From assembly GCA_036501025.1 (NCBI GenBank), contig DASYBB010000044.1:124001-188000 (forward strand): 64,000 nt of DNA, written 5' to 3'. The DNA comes from DASUBV01 sp036501025 (GTDB lineage Bacteria > Actinomycetota > Actinomycetes > Streptosporangiales > Streptosporangiaceae). Below are positions 52,225 to 60,480 of the stretch, piece after piece (the first letter of the stretch is position 1; every line of letters starts with the position of its first letter). The notes beneath the pieces are model-generated. The model was not told where the DNA came from. It was given only the letters and a program-made list of their open reading frames with translations, and made no database searches. The translations under genes and the position numbers were made by a program.

Positions 52225-52284
52225 TGGAGTACACTCCGTTTCGGAGTGTACTCCATGACGGAGTGCGCTCCAAGGGTGAGCGCA
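52225..52284. promoter_or_regulatory. Operator array of GGAGTnnnCTCC palindromes upstream of tetR
   Basis: A perfect inverted repeat of 14 bp with a TTT spacer (TGGAGTACACTCCG and its complement, 52225-52255) consists of two GGAGT-CTCC palindromes; a third, GGAGTGCGCTCC, follows at 52260-52271, then TGAGCGCACTTC. The array ends about 40 bp before the TetR start and is most simply its autoregulatory operator. Confidence 0.75.
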
Positions 52285-52325
52285 CTTCAGGACAGCGGCA
52301 GGCAGCGGGAGAAAGGGTCAATAGC

Positions 52326-52991
52326 TTGGCCGAGCCAGAGCCCGTCGGACTGCGCGAGCAATCCAAGCTCGAGGCGTTCGAGCGAATCCGGAAGACCGCT
52401 GTCGCACTGCTGGCCGAAAAGAGCCTTAACGACCTGACGACCCGCGAGATCGCGCAGCGGGCCGGGGTCGGCGAGGCGACGCTTTTCCGGTACGTGGAGA
52501 GCAAGTGGGCGCTGGTCATCCTGGCCTACGGTGACCGGCTGGATGAGTTGCTCGACCGCATTGCCGCGGCCGATCGCCGCTCGGCGGCGGCGGTGTCGGA
52601 GCCGACCGGAATGGCCTACTGCCAGCGCGTGCTTGATGCGTTCTGGATGCGCTCGGAGATGTTCATGGAAAGCCCGGAGAACGGCGCGATATACCTCCAG
52701 AGCGGCACGGATCCGCGGACCCGGCCCGACTCCCCGTGGCTGAGGCGGTCAATCGACCAGGGGAAGCGGCTGGTCGAGCTCGTCGCCGGAGTAATCCGGG
52801 AAGGCCAGGCGGCCGGCCTGCTCCGCGGCGACTTCGACGCCGGGATTATCGCGGACAACTGCTACGGCACGTACGTCTTCGAAATGGAGATCACGGTCGT
52901 GCAGAAGCTTGACCAGGCACTCTATCGCGAGCGACTCGACCGGCGCCTCAGAGTGCAGGTCCTTCCGCTCATCCGGGAAGCTCGGCCGTAA
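52326..52991 (+). CDS. TetR family transcriptional regulator
   Basis: About 221 residues. TTG 52326 was chosen since GGGAGAAAGGG lies upstream and earlier in-frame starts fall in the operator array. The helix-turn-helix is AFERIRKTAVALLAEKSLND, LTTREIAQRAGVGEATLFRY, VESKWALVILAYG. The C-terminal half (EGQAAGLLRGDFDAGIIADN) is of general TetR type with no clear ligand motif. It stands divergent from marR and 45 bp before the VOC gene on the same strand, and may control that gene as well as itself through the three-palindrome array. Confidence 0.9.
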   Translation: MAEPEPVGLREQSKLEAFERIRKTAVALLAEKSLNDLTTREIAQRAGVGEATLFRYVESKWALVILAYGDRLDELLDRIAAADRRSAAAVSEPTGMAYCQRVLDAFWMRSEMFMESPENGAIYLQSGTDPRTRPDSPWLRRSIDQGKRLVELVAGVIREGQAAGLLRGDFDAGIIADNCYGTYVFEMEITVVQKLDQALYRERLDRRLRVQVLPLIREARP

Positions 52992-53036
52992 CGGACGGGC
53001 GGAACGCCAGACGTAGCAAACGGAGGCCGGACGACC

Positions 53037-54036
53037 ATGGGCTATCTCGAGTCGCCGCTGTTCCACGTGACCCAGATCATCGACTCGCTGGACTCGGCAT
53101 TCGACAGCCACCGCCGGCTCTTCTGCCGGCCAGTGTCCTACGCCGGGTACTGGGATGTCGCCGGCCGCGATGCGATAGCGACCTTCGTGGGCGGCGTCAT
53201 CGTCGAAGGGATGGTTCCGCATCGGCGGAAGGACGGGTCCAGCGCCTTCGCGGGACAGGATCTCGGGCCCTTCCTGACCGCCCCGGGCGGCGGGCACCTC
53301 CATTCGCTCGCGTGGTACGCGGTGGGCATCGATGACCTGGCGGGCCGGCTGCGCGAGGCCGGCATCCGGTTCGCCGAGACCACCGGGGAGCTGATCGCCG
53401 GGAAAGTGCCGACCCATGGCCCCATCCCGGCCGTCCCGGGCTCTTCCATCAAGTACCCGCCGGGCTGGAGATCGGCCGTGCTGTACAGCTACTTCGAGGA
53501 CGGCCCGGGCATGATCGAGCTGTGCGAGCCGTCAGCTCACCACCCCGGCATGAGGGAGCGCCGGTCCGGGCCGCCGCGCCGCCGCCCGCCCGACCCCGAC
53601 AACCCGGTCCAGGGGTGGCGTGAGACCGACCCGCTGGGCATCGAGCGGGTATCACACCAGACCATCGCCGTGCCCGACGCGACGGCGGCCGCGCGCTTCT
53701 TCGAGGACGTGTTCGGCGGCCAGCGCGTCCGCGAAGGCGAGAGCGAGAGCGCCGCCGCCCGGACCATCATGGTCCGGGTGGGCGACGGCGACGGCACGTT
53801 CCTGGAGCTGGCCGAGCCCGCCGGACCGGGCCCGGTCCAGGCCGACCTGGACCGGTTCGGGCACGCGGTCCTGCACGCCTGCACGTTCAAGGTCGCCGAC
53901 CTCGGGGCCGTGCGCGAGCAGCTGGCGTCGGAGGAGCTCGCGCTGGAAGCCGAGACGCCCGCGACCGTGGTGGTGGACCCGGCCGCCGCGGCGGGCAGCC
54001 GGTTCGGCTTCACCACCGCGGTCGTGGCCGACCTGA
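53037..54036 (+). CDS. Two-domain VOC (vicinal oxygen chelate) protein, 3' end frame-disrupted
   Basis: ATG 53037. Two VOC modules are visible: the first with LFHVTQIIDSLDSAFDSHRR, HLHSLAWYAVGIDDLAGRL and GMIELCEPSAHH; the second with RVSHQTIAVPDATAAARFFE and GDGTFLELAEPAGPG, close to methylmalonyl-CoA epimerase-like proteins. His and Glu metal-ligand positions are present. The literal frame does not stop at the end of the second domain but reads on to 54554 antisense to the next two genes; a TGA in the +1 frame at 54034-54036, 6 bp before the convergent gene end, marks the expected end. I give that end; a single indel in the last codons explains it. Confidence 0.75.
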
Positions 54037-54041
54037 GGCTG

Positions 54042-54467
54042 TTACCGGGCCGGCCGGAACTTCGGCAGCGTGATCTCCGGCGTCACGTCGTCGAAGGTGA
54101 CCTCCAGCGCCATCCCGACGGTGATCTGCGCCGGGTCGGGCTCGACGTCGACGAGGTTGGTCATCATCCGCCCGCCCTCGGCCAGCTCCACGACGGCCGT
54201 GACGTACGGCACCAGGTCGGCGAACGCCGGGCTGGGGGCCCGGTGCACGATGGCGTAGGTGTAGAGGGTGGCCTGCCCGCTGGCCCGCTTCCACTCGGTG
54301 TCCCGGCCGCCGCAGCCGGGACAGATGTCGCGCGGGTAGAAATAGGTCCGGTCGCAGGCCCGGCAGTTGCGGAGCCACAGCTCGTGGTCGCGGGCGCCCT
54401 GCCAGTAGCGCTCGTTCTCCGGGGTGATCATGGGCAGCGGCCTTGGGTACCGGGCGGGAGACGTCAT
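54042..54467 (-). CDS. OB-fold/Zn-ribbon protein (DUF35)
   Basis: 141 residues. The rubredoxin-like Zn ribbon NCRACDRTYFYPRDICPGCG (two CxxC pairs) is followed by an OB-fold domain with LYTYAIVHRAPSPAFADLVP and MALEVTFDDVTPEITLPKF. DUF35 proteins work as partners of thiolase-fold enzymes; in cholesterol degradation the DUF35 part of ChsH2 binds Ltp2 to form an aldolase. The gene follows the thiolase-like gene by 28 bp with GAGGAGGAA before its start, so the two proteins probably form a complex. Confidence 0.92.
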   Translation of the reverse strand: MTSPARYPRPLPMITPENERYWQGARDHELWLRNCRACDRTYFYPRDICPGCGGRDTEWKRASGQATLYTYAIVHRAPSPAFADLVPYVTAVVELAEGGRMMTNLVDVEPDPAQITVGMALEVTFDDVTPEITLPKFRPAR

Positions 54468-54495
54468 CTGTTCCTCCTCAGCGTCCGCGAGCGTC

Positions 54496-55638
54496 TCAGC
54501 CCGCGCCGAGTATCAGGGTGCCGGTGGACGACAGTGACCCGCCGGTGCCGTTGACCAGGGCCACCTCGCAGCCGGGGACCTGGCGCCGGCCGGCCTCGCC
54601 GCGGAGCTGCCGGGCCGCCTCCAGCAGCAGGAACATCCCGTACATGCCGGGGTGGGTGTAGGAGAGCCCGCCGCCGTTGGTGTTGGTCGGCAGCGCCCCG
54701 CCCGGCCCGAGCCGGCCGCGCACGAACTCGCCGCCCTCCCCCGGCTTGCAGAAGCCCAGCGACTCCAGCGTGACCAGGACCGTGTAGGTGAAGGAGTCGT
54801 AGATCATGGCCAGGTCGATGTCGTCCAGGGTGATCCCGGCCATGCCCAGCGCGGCCGGACCCGAGTACTGGGCCGGGGTCCGGGTCAGGTCGGGCATCTG
54901 GCTGATCATCTGGTGGTCGTGTGCCTCGCCCATGCCCAGCACCCAGACCGGCTTCTTGGGCAGGTCCCTGGCCCGCTCCGGGCTCACCAGCACGACCGCG
55001 CCGCCGGCGTCGGTGACCAGGCAGCAGTCCAGGATGTTGAACGGGTAGGAGATGAGCCGCGAGTTCAGCACGTCGTCCACCGTGATGGGGTCGCGCATGA
55101 GGGCCTTGGGGTTCATCGCCGCCCACTGCCGGGTCTGCACGGCGATCTGCGCCAGCTGCTCCTTGGTCGTGCCGTACTGCGCCATGTGCCGCATGCACGC
55201 CAGCGAGTAGGCGTACGGCGCCCCGAGGACTCCGTACGGCGACTCGTACTGCGCGGCCAGGTTGGACTGGTCGGCCGCGGGCCGCCCGCCGCCGCGGCCG
55301 CCGAGGTGGCCCTGCCCGTGGGTGATCAGCACCACGGAGGCCCGGCCGTCGGCGATCGCCTCGGTGGCGTGGCCGACGTGGATGACGAACGACGACCCGC
55401 CGACGGCCGTGCTGTCGGTGTAGCGGGGGGTGATGCCGAGGTACTCCGCCGTCTGCAGCGTCGAGACGCCGGCCGTGGCGATCCCGTCGACCTCGGAAAT
55501 GTCGATGCCGGCATCGGCCAGCGCGTTGACCGCGGCCTCGGCGTGCAGCTGCAGCGACGTCTTGCCCGGCACCCGGCCGATCTCGTCGCTCTCGTCCACC
55601 CCGGCGATGGCCGCTGCCTGATAGAGACGATGGGGCAT
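54496..55638 (-). CDS. Thiolase-fold protein, SCP2/Ltp2-like, without the usual Cys nucleophile
   Basis: 380 residues. The N-terminal HAEAAVNALADAGIDISEVD and the TDAGGAVVLVSPERA and GALPTNTNGGGLSYTHPGMY segments show a lipid-transfer-type thiolase fold. The nucleophile position, normally GACxSG, reads STAVGGSSFVIHVGHATEAI, with no Cys; the late CxGG motif reads VNGTGGSLS. Conserved Tyr residues remain in IYDSFTYTVLVTLES and LSYTHPGMYG. This is the pattern of Ltp2, a retro-aldol lyase acting with a DUF35 partner rather than a thiolase. It probably cleaves a C-C bond of a beta-hydroxy-CoA ester. The promoter gap contains ATTCTAGAAT. Confidence 0.9.
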   Translation of the reverse strand: MPHRLYQAAAIAGVDESDEIGRVPGKTSLQLHAEAAVNALADAGIDISEVDGIATAGVSTLQTAEYLGITPRYTDSTAVGGSSFVIHVGHATEAIADGRASVVLITHGQGHLGGRGGGRPAADQSNLAAQYESPYGVLGAPYAYSLACMRHMAQYGTTKEQLAQIAVQTRQWAAMNPKALMRDPITVDDVLNSRLISYPFNILDCCLVTDAGGAVVLVSPERARDLPKKPVWVLGMGEAHDHQMISQMPDLTRTPAQYSGPAALGMAGITLDDIDLAMIYDSFTYTVLVTLESLGFCKPGEGGEFVRGRLGPGGALPTNTNGGGLSYTHPGMYGMFLLLEAARQLRGEAGRRQVPGCEVALVNGTGGSLSSTGTLILGAG

Positions 55639-55672
55639 GACGATCCCCTTCCCGTCGTTTACGGGGGCGTTA

Positions 55673-55682
55673 ATTCTAGAAT
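55673..55682. promoter_or_regulatory. AT-rich palindrome upstream of the thiolase-like gene
   Basis: ATTCTAGAAT is a perfect 10-bp palindrome in the AT-rich stretch taattctagaatcaaaatct about 35 bp before the start at 55638. It differs from sites A-E, so another regulator, perhaps TetR-like, is likely. Confidence 0.45.
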
Positions 55683-55722
55683 CAAAATCTAAGATAGAGC
55701 CAAGCTCGCGGCGCGGGCAGTG

Positions 55723-56958
55723 TCAAGACCGTCCGTCCCAGGCGACCCGGCCGCCCTGGACGACGAGTTCCACCCGCTGCAGGCACTCGATGTCGCGCAG
55801 CGGGTCGCCGGCCACGGCCACGACGTCCGCGGCCGCGCCCGGCTCGAGGACGCCGGCCGTCCCGGCCAGCCCGAGCAGCTCGGCGGCCCGCAGCGTGCCG
55901 GCCCGCAGGGCATCGGCCGGGGCCATCCCCAGCGCGGTCATCAGGCCGAACTCCTCGGCCTGGGACACCCGGGTCCACTCGAAGCCGCCCACGTCGGTGC
56001 CGAGCACGATCTTGACGCCCGCATCCAGGCAGTTGCGGAAGGATCGGTCATGGGCGGCCCGGGCCCGCTCGGAGATGCCCGAGCCGTGTGCGGCGTGCTC
56101 CCGGGTGACCAGCAGGGTCGGCACCAGGGCCGTGCCCTGGGCGGCCATGTCCGCCGCGAGCTCGGCCGAGATGCCGAAGCCGTGCTCGATCGAGTCCACC
56201 CCGGCGGCCACGGCCAGCCTGGCCCCGCTGAGGGTCAGCGCGTGGGCGGCCACCCGGATTCCCTGCCGGTGTGCCTCGTCGACCAGCGCCTGCACCTCCT
56301 CCCGCGTCCACACCACCGGGCCGTCCGGATAGTCGGCCTCGCCGACGGGCTCGTCGAAGCGCTCGCTGACATAGATCTTCAGGCAGTCGATGCCGTAGGC
56401 GACCTGGGTCCGGACGGTCTCGCGGCAGGCCACCGGGCCAGTGCAGCTGTCTATGCCGACCGGGAACGTCATGCTGCGCTGGTGACCGGGCAGCGGGTAG
56501 CGGCCGATCGACCGGATGGCGGGCCCGGCAACGACCATCCGCGGCCCGGGCACCAGGCCCTCGCGCGCGGCGTCGCGCAGTCCGACATCCGCGTAGCCGG
56601 CGCCTTCCGAGCCGAGATCGCGGATCGTGGTAAATCCGTGCCGGAGCGAGATCGACATCGCCTGGACCGCGCTGGCGATCCGGTGGCCGGGGTTCTCCTC
56701 GACCATCTGCCGGGCCAGTTCCAGCTCGTTCCAGCTGCTGCGCAGCAGCACGTGGGTGTGCGCATCGATGAGCCCGGGCAGCAGGCTAGTGCCCGGCAGG
56801 TCCAGCACCGGCCAGCCGTCCGGCGCGGACCGGGTGATGCCGGCGATCAGCCCGTCCTCGACGAGCACGACCGTGCCGTCGGCCCAGTCCCCGGCCCGGG
56901 CGTCGAATACCCGGTCGCCTCTCAGCGCAGCTCGCGGGCCGACCGGGAAAGCGGGCAT
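55723..56958 (-). CDS. Amidohydrolase (imidazolonepropionase-like)
   Basis: About 411 residues from ATG 56958, with GGAG 8 nt upstream; GTG 56991 in the same frame has no ribosome site. LLPGLIDAHTHVLLRSS carries the HxH metal ligands, CLKIYVSERFD the Lys region, IRVAAHALTL and DSIEHGFG the His ligands and IVLGTDVGGFEW the Asp. It resembles the amidohydrolase at 767-2056 in type but not in close sequence. It is co-directional with the thiolase-like gene but separated by the AT-rich promoter gap, so it is probably a separate unit. Confidence 0.9.
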   Translation of the reverse strand: MPAFPVGPRAALRGDRVFDARAGDWADGTVVLVEDGLIAGITRSAPDGWPVLDLPGTSLLPGLIDAHTHVLLRSSWNELELARQMVEENPGHRIASAVQAMSISLRHGFTTIRDLGSEGAGYADVGLRDAAREGLVPGPRMVVAGPAIRSIGRYPLPGHQRSMTFPVGIDSCTGPVACRETVRTQVAYGIDCLKIYVSERFDEPVGEADYPDGPVVWTREEVQALVDEAHRQGIRVAAHALTLSGARLAVAAGVDSIEHGFGISAELAADMAAQGTALVPTLLVTREHAAHGSGISERARAAHDRSFRNCLDAGVKIVLGTDVGGFEWTRVSQAEEFGLMTALGMAPADALRAGTLRAAELLGLAGTAGVLEPGAAADVVAVAGDPLRDIECLQRVELVVQGGRVAWDGRS

Positions 56959-57181
56959 GGCAGGGGCTCCGATCACGTCGACGGCCGTCACTGCTGCTAC
57001 GGCAGCCCTGGCGCAGCTGCTGGAACGGATCCTACGGCAGCGGTGCCTGGCACTTTCCGGACGCTATTCATTCATGTTCCGTTCATCTCGGAGTCGGCCG
57101 GGCGTTGCCGGGGATGGGTACTTTTCGGACACGGCGGGCGGAGCAGTTCCGCGAGGCAGGCGGCCCGAAGGCGGGAATGCG

Positions 57182-58603
57182 GTGGCAGAGGCCCGGCCCG
57201 GTGACTTGATCACGGCGCTGGACGAGGCGTCGCTGAGCAGGTTCCACCTGCGGGCAGTGGTGGTGTCGGGGATGGGGTTCTTCACCGATGCCTACGACCT
57301 GTTCGTCATCGGCATCGTCTCGACCCTGATCACGGCGCAGTGGCACCTCAGCTCGGGGCACCTGGCCCTGCTGAACAGCACCATGCTGGCCGCGGCGTTC
57401 CTCGGGGCGCTCGTGTTCGGGCGGTTCGCGGACGTCGCCGGCCGCCGGCGCGTCTACTGGCTCGTCGCCGCGATCATGGTCGCGGGCGCGGTGGGCTCCG
57501 CCCTCGCGCCATCGTTCTGGGTACTCATCGTGTTCCGGTTCGTGCTCGGGTTCGGGGTGGGCGGTGACTACCCGGTCAGCGCGGTGATGGTCAGCGAGTA
57601 CGCCAACCGCAAGGACCGGGGCAAGCTGGTCGGGATGGTATTCGGCGCGCAGGCCCTCGGGCTGGTGGTCGGCCCGCTGATCGCGCTGGCGCTGCTCGGC
57701 GCGGGCGCCGGGGACGGCCTGGCCTGGCGGCTGATGCTGGGGCTCGGCGCGGTCCCGGCGGCGGCCGTGGTCTGGCTGCGCAGCCGGATGCCGGAATCCC
57801 CCCGCTACCAGGTCCAGGTGCAGGGGCGGGCCGACGAAGCCGCGGGCCGGATGTCGCAGCTCAGCCGCGGTCAGGTCAGCGGAGCCGGCGTCCCGGCGGG
57901 CGGGGCCGGCCCGGCGCTCGGGCTGCGGACGTTCCTGACCAGCCGCCGCTACCTGATCCTGCTGGCCGGCACGGCCGGGACCTGGTTCCTGCTCGACTAT
58001 GCCTACTACGGGAACACGATCTCCACCCCGCAGATCCTCGGCCTCATCTCGCCCGGCGCCTCCGCCATGACGAAGATCTCGCTGCAGCTGGCCATCTTCG
58101 TGGTCGCGGCCGTGCCCGGCTATGTCCTGGCCATCGCCCGGCTGGACCGCATCGGGCACCGGCGGCTGCAGCTGGTCGGGTTCGCGGTGATGGCGGCCTG
58201 CTTCCTGACCATCGCGGTGATCCCCGGCCTGACCACGGCGGTCGTGCCGTTCCTGCTGGTCTACGGGGTGAGCTACTTCTTCACCGAGTTCGGGCCGAAC
58301 ATGACCACGTTCGTGATGCCCAGCGAGCTGTACCCGGTGTCCATGCGGGCGACCGGGCACGGCATCTCGGCCGGCATCGGCAAGCTCGGCGCGTTCATCG
58401 GGGTCTTCCTGTTCCCGCTGCTGCAGAGCTCGCTCGGCCTGCGCGGCACGCTGCTGCTGACCGGCGGGGTGGCGGCGGCCGGCTTCGCGCTCACGCTGGT
58501 GCTGCCCGAGCCCGCCGGGCGCAGCCTCGACGACATCGCCGGCGGCCCGGCCAGGCCGGGCGCCCCCGAGCCGGAGGCGCTCGCCATCCGCCAGGCTGGC
58601 TGA
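57182..58603 (+). CDS. MFS transporter (PHS-like, 12 helices)
   Basis: 473 residues from GTG 57182; the frame is open further upstream but without a likely start. GMGFFTDAYDLFVIGIVSTL in the first helix and GRFADVAGRRRVYWLVAAIM (MFS loop motif) are characteristic of the phosphate:H+ symporter-like branch, which in bacteria also includes carriers of organic acids. VLGFGVGGDYPVSAVMVSEY and FFTEFGPNMTTFVMPSELYP are further conserved blocks. About 12 membrane helices are visible. Divergent to the amidohydrolase gene, with 223 bp between; a substrate cannot be assigned. Confidence 0.9.
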   Translation: MAEARPGDLITALDEASLSRFHLRAVVVSGMGFFTDAYDLFVIGIVSTLITAQWHLSSGHLALLNSTMLAAAFLGALVFGRFADVAGRRRVYWLVAAIMVAGAVGSALAPSFWVLIVFRFVLGFGVGGDYPVSAVMVSEYANRKDRGKLVGMVFGAQALGLVVGPLIALALLGAGAGDGLAWRLMLGLGAVPAAAVVWLRSRMPESPRYQVQVQGRADEAAGRMSQLSRGQVSGAGVPAGGAGPALGLRTFLTSRRYLILLAGTAGTWFLLDYAYYGNTISTPQILGLISPGASAMTKISLQLAIFVVAAVPGYVLAIARLDRIGHRRLQLVGFAVMAACFLTIAVIPGLTTAVVPFLLVYGVSYFFTEFGPNMTTFVMPSELYPVSMRATGHGISAGIGKLGAFIGVFLFPLLQSSLGLRGTLLLTGGVAAAGFALTLVLPEPAGRSLDDIAGGPARPGAPEPEALAIRQAG

Positions 58604-58624
58604 CTGCGACCTCGAGCCGACGGA

Positions 58625-59227
58625 TCAGCGAGGGACGGCCGAGCGGAGGTCACGGGTGAGGGCGCGGGCGGAGGCGAAGGTGATGGTGCGCATGCCGAGC
58701 TCACGGGCGCCGCGGGTGTTCTCGGGGCGGTCGTCGATGAACAGCACCTCGGCCGGGAGTGCGCCGAGATCGCTCAGGACGAGCTGGAAGGCCTGCGGGC
58801 CGGGCTTGGCGGCACCCAGGCGGCAGCTGAAGTAGCGGTGGCCGAAGTGGCGTGACCAGCCGGCGCCGTCGATGGCCCGGGCGAGCGGCTCGGGCGCGTT
58901 GGACAGCAGCGCGAGCTGGGCTCCGGTGCGGCGTGCGTGGGCGAGGAGCACGTCCAGGGTGAGCGGGTTCAGCCGGAGCCACCCGTGCACGTCAATGTCC
59001 GTGAGCTGGCCGACGAGCCGGGATGACCCGCTGAGGTCGCGGTCCAGGACCTGCGACCAGTACCCGGCAGGTGGCTGGCCGAGGTCGTAGGCGGGCCGGA
59101 AGCGCCAGTAGCGGTCGAGGAATGTGGCGCGCGGACACTCCGCGAGCGCGGCCAGGCCGGTCATCGTGCCCTCGGCGAGAGGGGCGCTGATGACCTCGCC
59201 GTAATCCACGAGCAGGTGGCGGATCAT
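58625..59227 (-). CDS. HAD superfamily hydrolase (subfamily IA)
   Basis: 200 residues. LLVDYGEVIS provides the nucleophile Asp, LALLSNAPEPLARAI the Ser/Thr motif II, AAKPGPQAFQLVLSDLG the Lys motif III and VLFIDDRPENTRGARELGM the acidic motif IV. The residue two after the nucleophile is Gly, as in the DYGGV-type group of HAD proteins. It is a likely small phosphatase. The ATG overlaps the stop of the MFS gene by 4 nt, so it is the last gene of the DeoR-MFS-HAD operon. Confidence 0.9.
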   Translation of the reverse strand: MIRHLLVDYGEVISAPLAEGTMTGLAALAECPRATFLDRYWRFRPAYDLGQPPAGYWSQVLDRDLSGSSRLVGQLTDIDVHGWLRLNPLTLDVLLAHARRTGAQLALLSNAPEPLARAIDGAGWSRHFGHRYFSCRLGAAKPGPQAFQLVLSDLGALPAEVLFIDDRPENTRGARELGMRTITFASARALTRDLRSAVPR

Positions 59228-60480
59228 CGCACCGCCACCTGCTCGGCGTCCGGCTCAGGCTGGCGGGCACGCAGCGCGCGGGACCGCATGGTGCCGACGA
59301 CGACGAACGCGGTGAGCAGGGGCAGCAGGCCCAGCGCCACGGGCAGGGACGCCCAGGAGGACAGGCGCCCGATGAGCGGCGGGCCGCAGACGAATCCGGC
59401 CCACCCGCAGGCCGATGCCGTGGCCACGGCGGTGCCCGGAGGCAGGCCGGGTATCCGCCCGGCCGCGCTGAACACGGCCGGCACCACGGAGGCCAGCCCG
59501 ATGCCGAGGCAGCCGAAGCCGAGGAGGGCCGCGGGCGGCGAGGCGGCGAGCAGGGTGGCGGCGAACCCGAGGGTCGCGACCGCGGCCAGCGCGGGCAGCA
59601 GCCGGTCGGCCCGGAAGCGGGTCAGCAGCCGGTTGCCGGACAGCCGGACGGTCACCATGGCCAGGGAGAACGCGGCGTAGCCGAGGCCGGGGACCACGCC
59701 CCTGGCGTGCAGCGGGCCGGACAGGTAGACGGCCGACCAGTCGGCGGTGGCGCCCTCGCACAGCATCGCGGCGAAGGCTATCGCGCCGAGCAGGACCATG
59801 CCCCCGGACCAGCGCGAGACCCGCCCGGCCGGGCGCTCACCGGTCGCTGCGGGCCCGGCCGCGGCGTTGCTGGTGCCGGGCTGCTCAGCCGCGGCGGGCA
59901 GCATCCGTGCCGTGAGGAGCCCCGCGGCCAGCAGCGCGATCGTGCCCAGGACCAGCAGCTGGACGCTGAGCGTGAGGCCGGCGGTGACGGCCAGCGCGCC
60001 AAGGGCAGCGCCGGCCAGCGCGCCGATGCTCCAGCTGCCGTGCAGCCCCGGCATCAGCACTCGTCGTCCCGTTCGCTCCACCGCGATGGCCTGGGTGTTC
60101 ATCGCGACGTCGAGCGTGCCCTGGAAAGCTCCCCAGGCAAACAGCGCGGCGAACAGCGCCGGCAAGCTGCCGGCGAGCCCGACGAGCGGCCCGGCCGCGC
60201 AGTAGCCGGCCAGGGCGACTCGCACGATCCGGCGGCTGCCGACCCTGGGCAGCAGCCAGGACGAGGCGGTCATCGCGGTCACCGACCCGACCGGGGCGCC
60301 CAGCAGCGCGAACCCGAGCGTGCCGTCAGTCAGGCCCAGGCGGGCCTGGACCCCGGGAATGTGCGCGGTCCAGGACGCGAACAGCAGGCCGTGGACGACG
60401 AACACCGCGGTGACCGCGATCCGCGGCCATGGAGCGGGCCGGCCGGCCGCCGCGGTGGTGCCGCAGGCGAGGTCAGACAC
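59224..60480 (-). CDS. MFS transporter
   Basis: 418 residues with about 12 hydrophobic helices, for example VTAVFVVHGLLFASWTAHIP, FAALFAWGAFQGTLDVAMNT and SLPVALGLLPLLTAFVVVGT. TAHIPGVQARLGLTDGTLGF and HGSWSIGALAGAALG match the group that contains fucose-permease-like and YbjJ-type transporters. It overlaps the DeoR gene by 8 bp and the HAD gene by 4 bp. DeoR regulators commonly control sugar or sugar-phosphate genes, so a sugar-like substrate for this permease is reasonable but not shown. Confidence 0.9.
   Translation of the reverse strand: MSDLACGTTAAAGRPAPWPRIAVTAVFVVHGLLFASWTAHIPGVQARLGLTDGTLGFALLGAPVGSVTAMTASSWLLPRVGSRRIVRVALAGYCAAGPLVGLAGSLPALFAALFAWGAFQGTLDVAMNTQAIAVERTGRRVLMPGLHGSWSIGALAGAALGALAVTAGLTLSVQLLVLGTIALLAAGLLTARMLPAAAEQPGTSNAAAGPAATGERPAGRVSRWSGGMVLLGAIAFAAMLCEGATADWSAVYLSGPLHARGVVPGLGYAAFSLAMVTVRLSGNRLLTRFRADRLLPALAAVATLGFAATLLAASPPAALLGFGCLGIGLASVVPAVFSAAGRIPGLPPGTAVATASACGWAGFVCGPPLIGRLSSWASLPVALGLLPLLTAFVVVGTMRSRALRARQPEPDAEQVAVR

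Larger units (their letters stand above)
51840..52325. other. Divergent regulatory region between marR and tetR genes
   Basis: 486 bp without a convincing gene; frames through it are Arg/Pro-rich shadows. It contains the MarR-side inverted repeat near 51909, a GC-rich middle part with no clear features and the TetR-side operator array at 52225-52284. The composition is less extreme around both palindromes. Confidence 0.6.

Noticed and set aside
54498..54554. C-terminal extension of the VOC protein as a real third domain
   Set aside because: The tail is antisense to the Zn-ribbon and thiolase-like genes and has the composition of a shadow frame.
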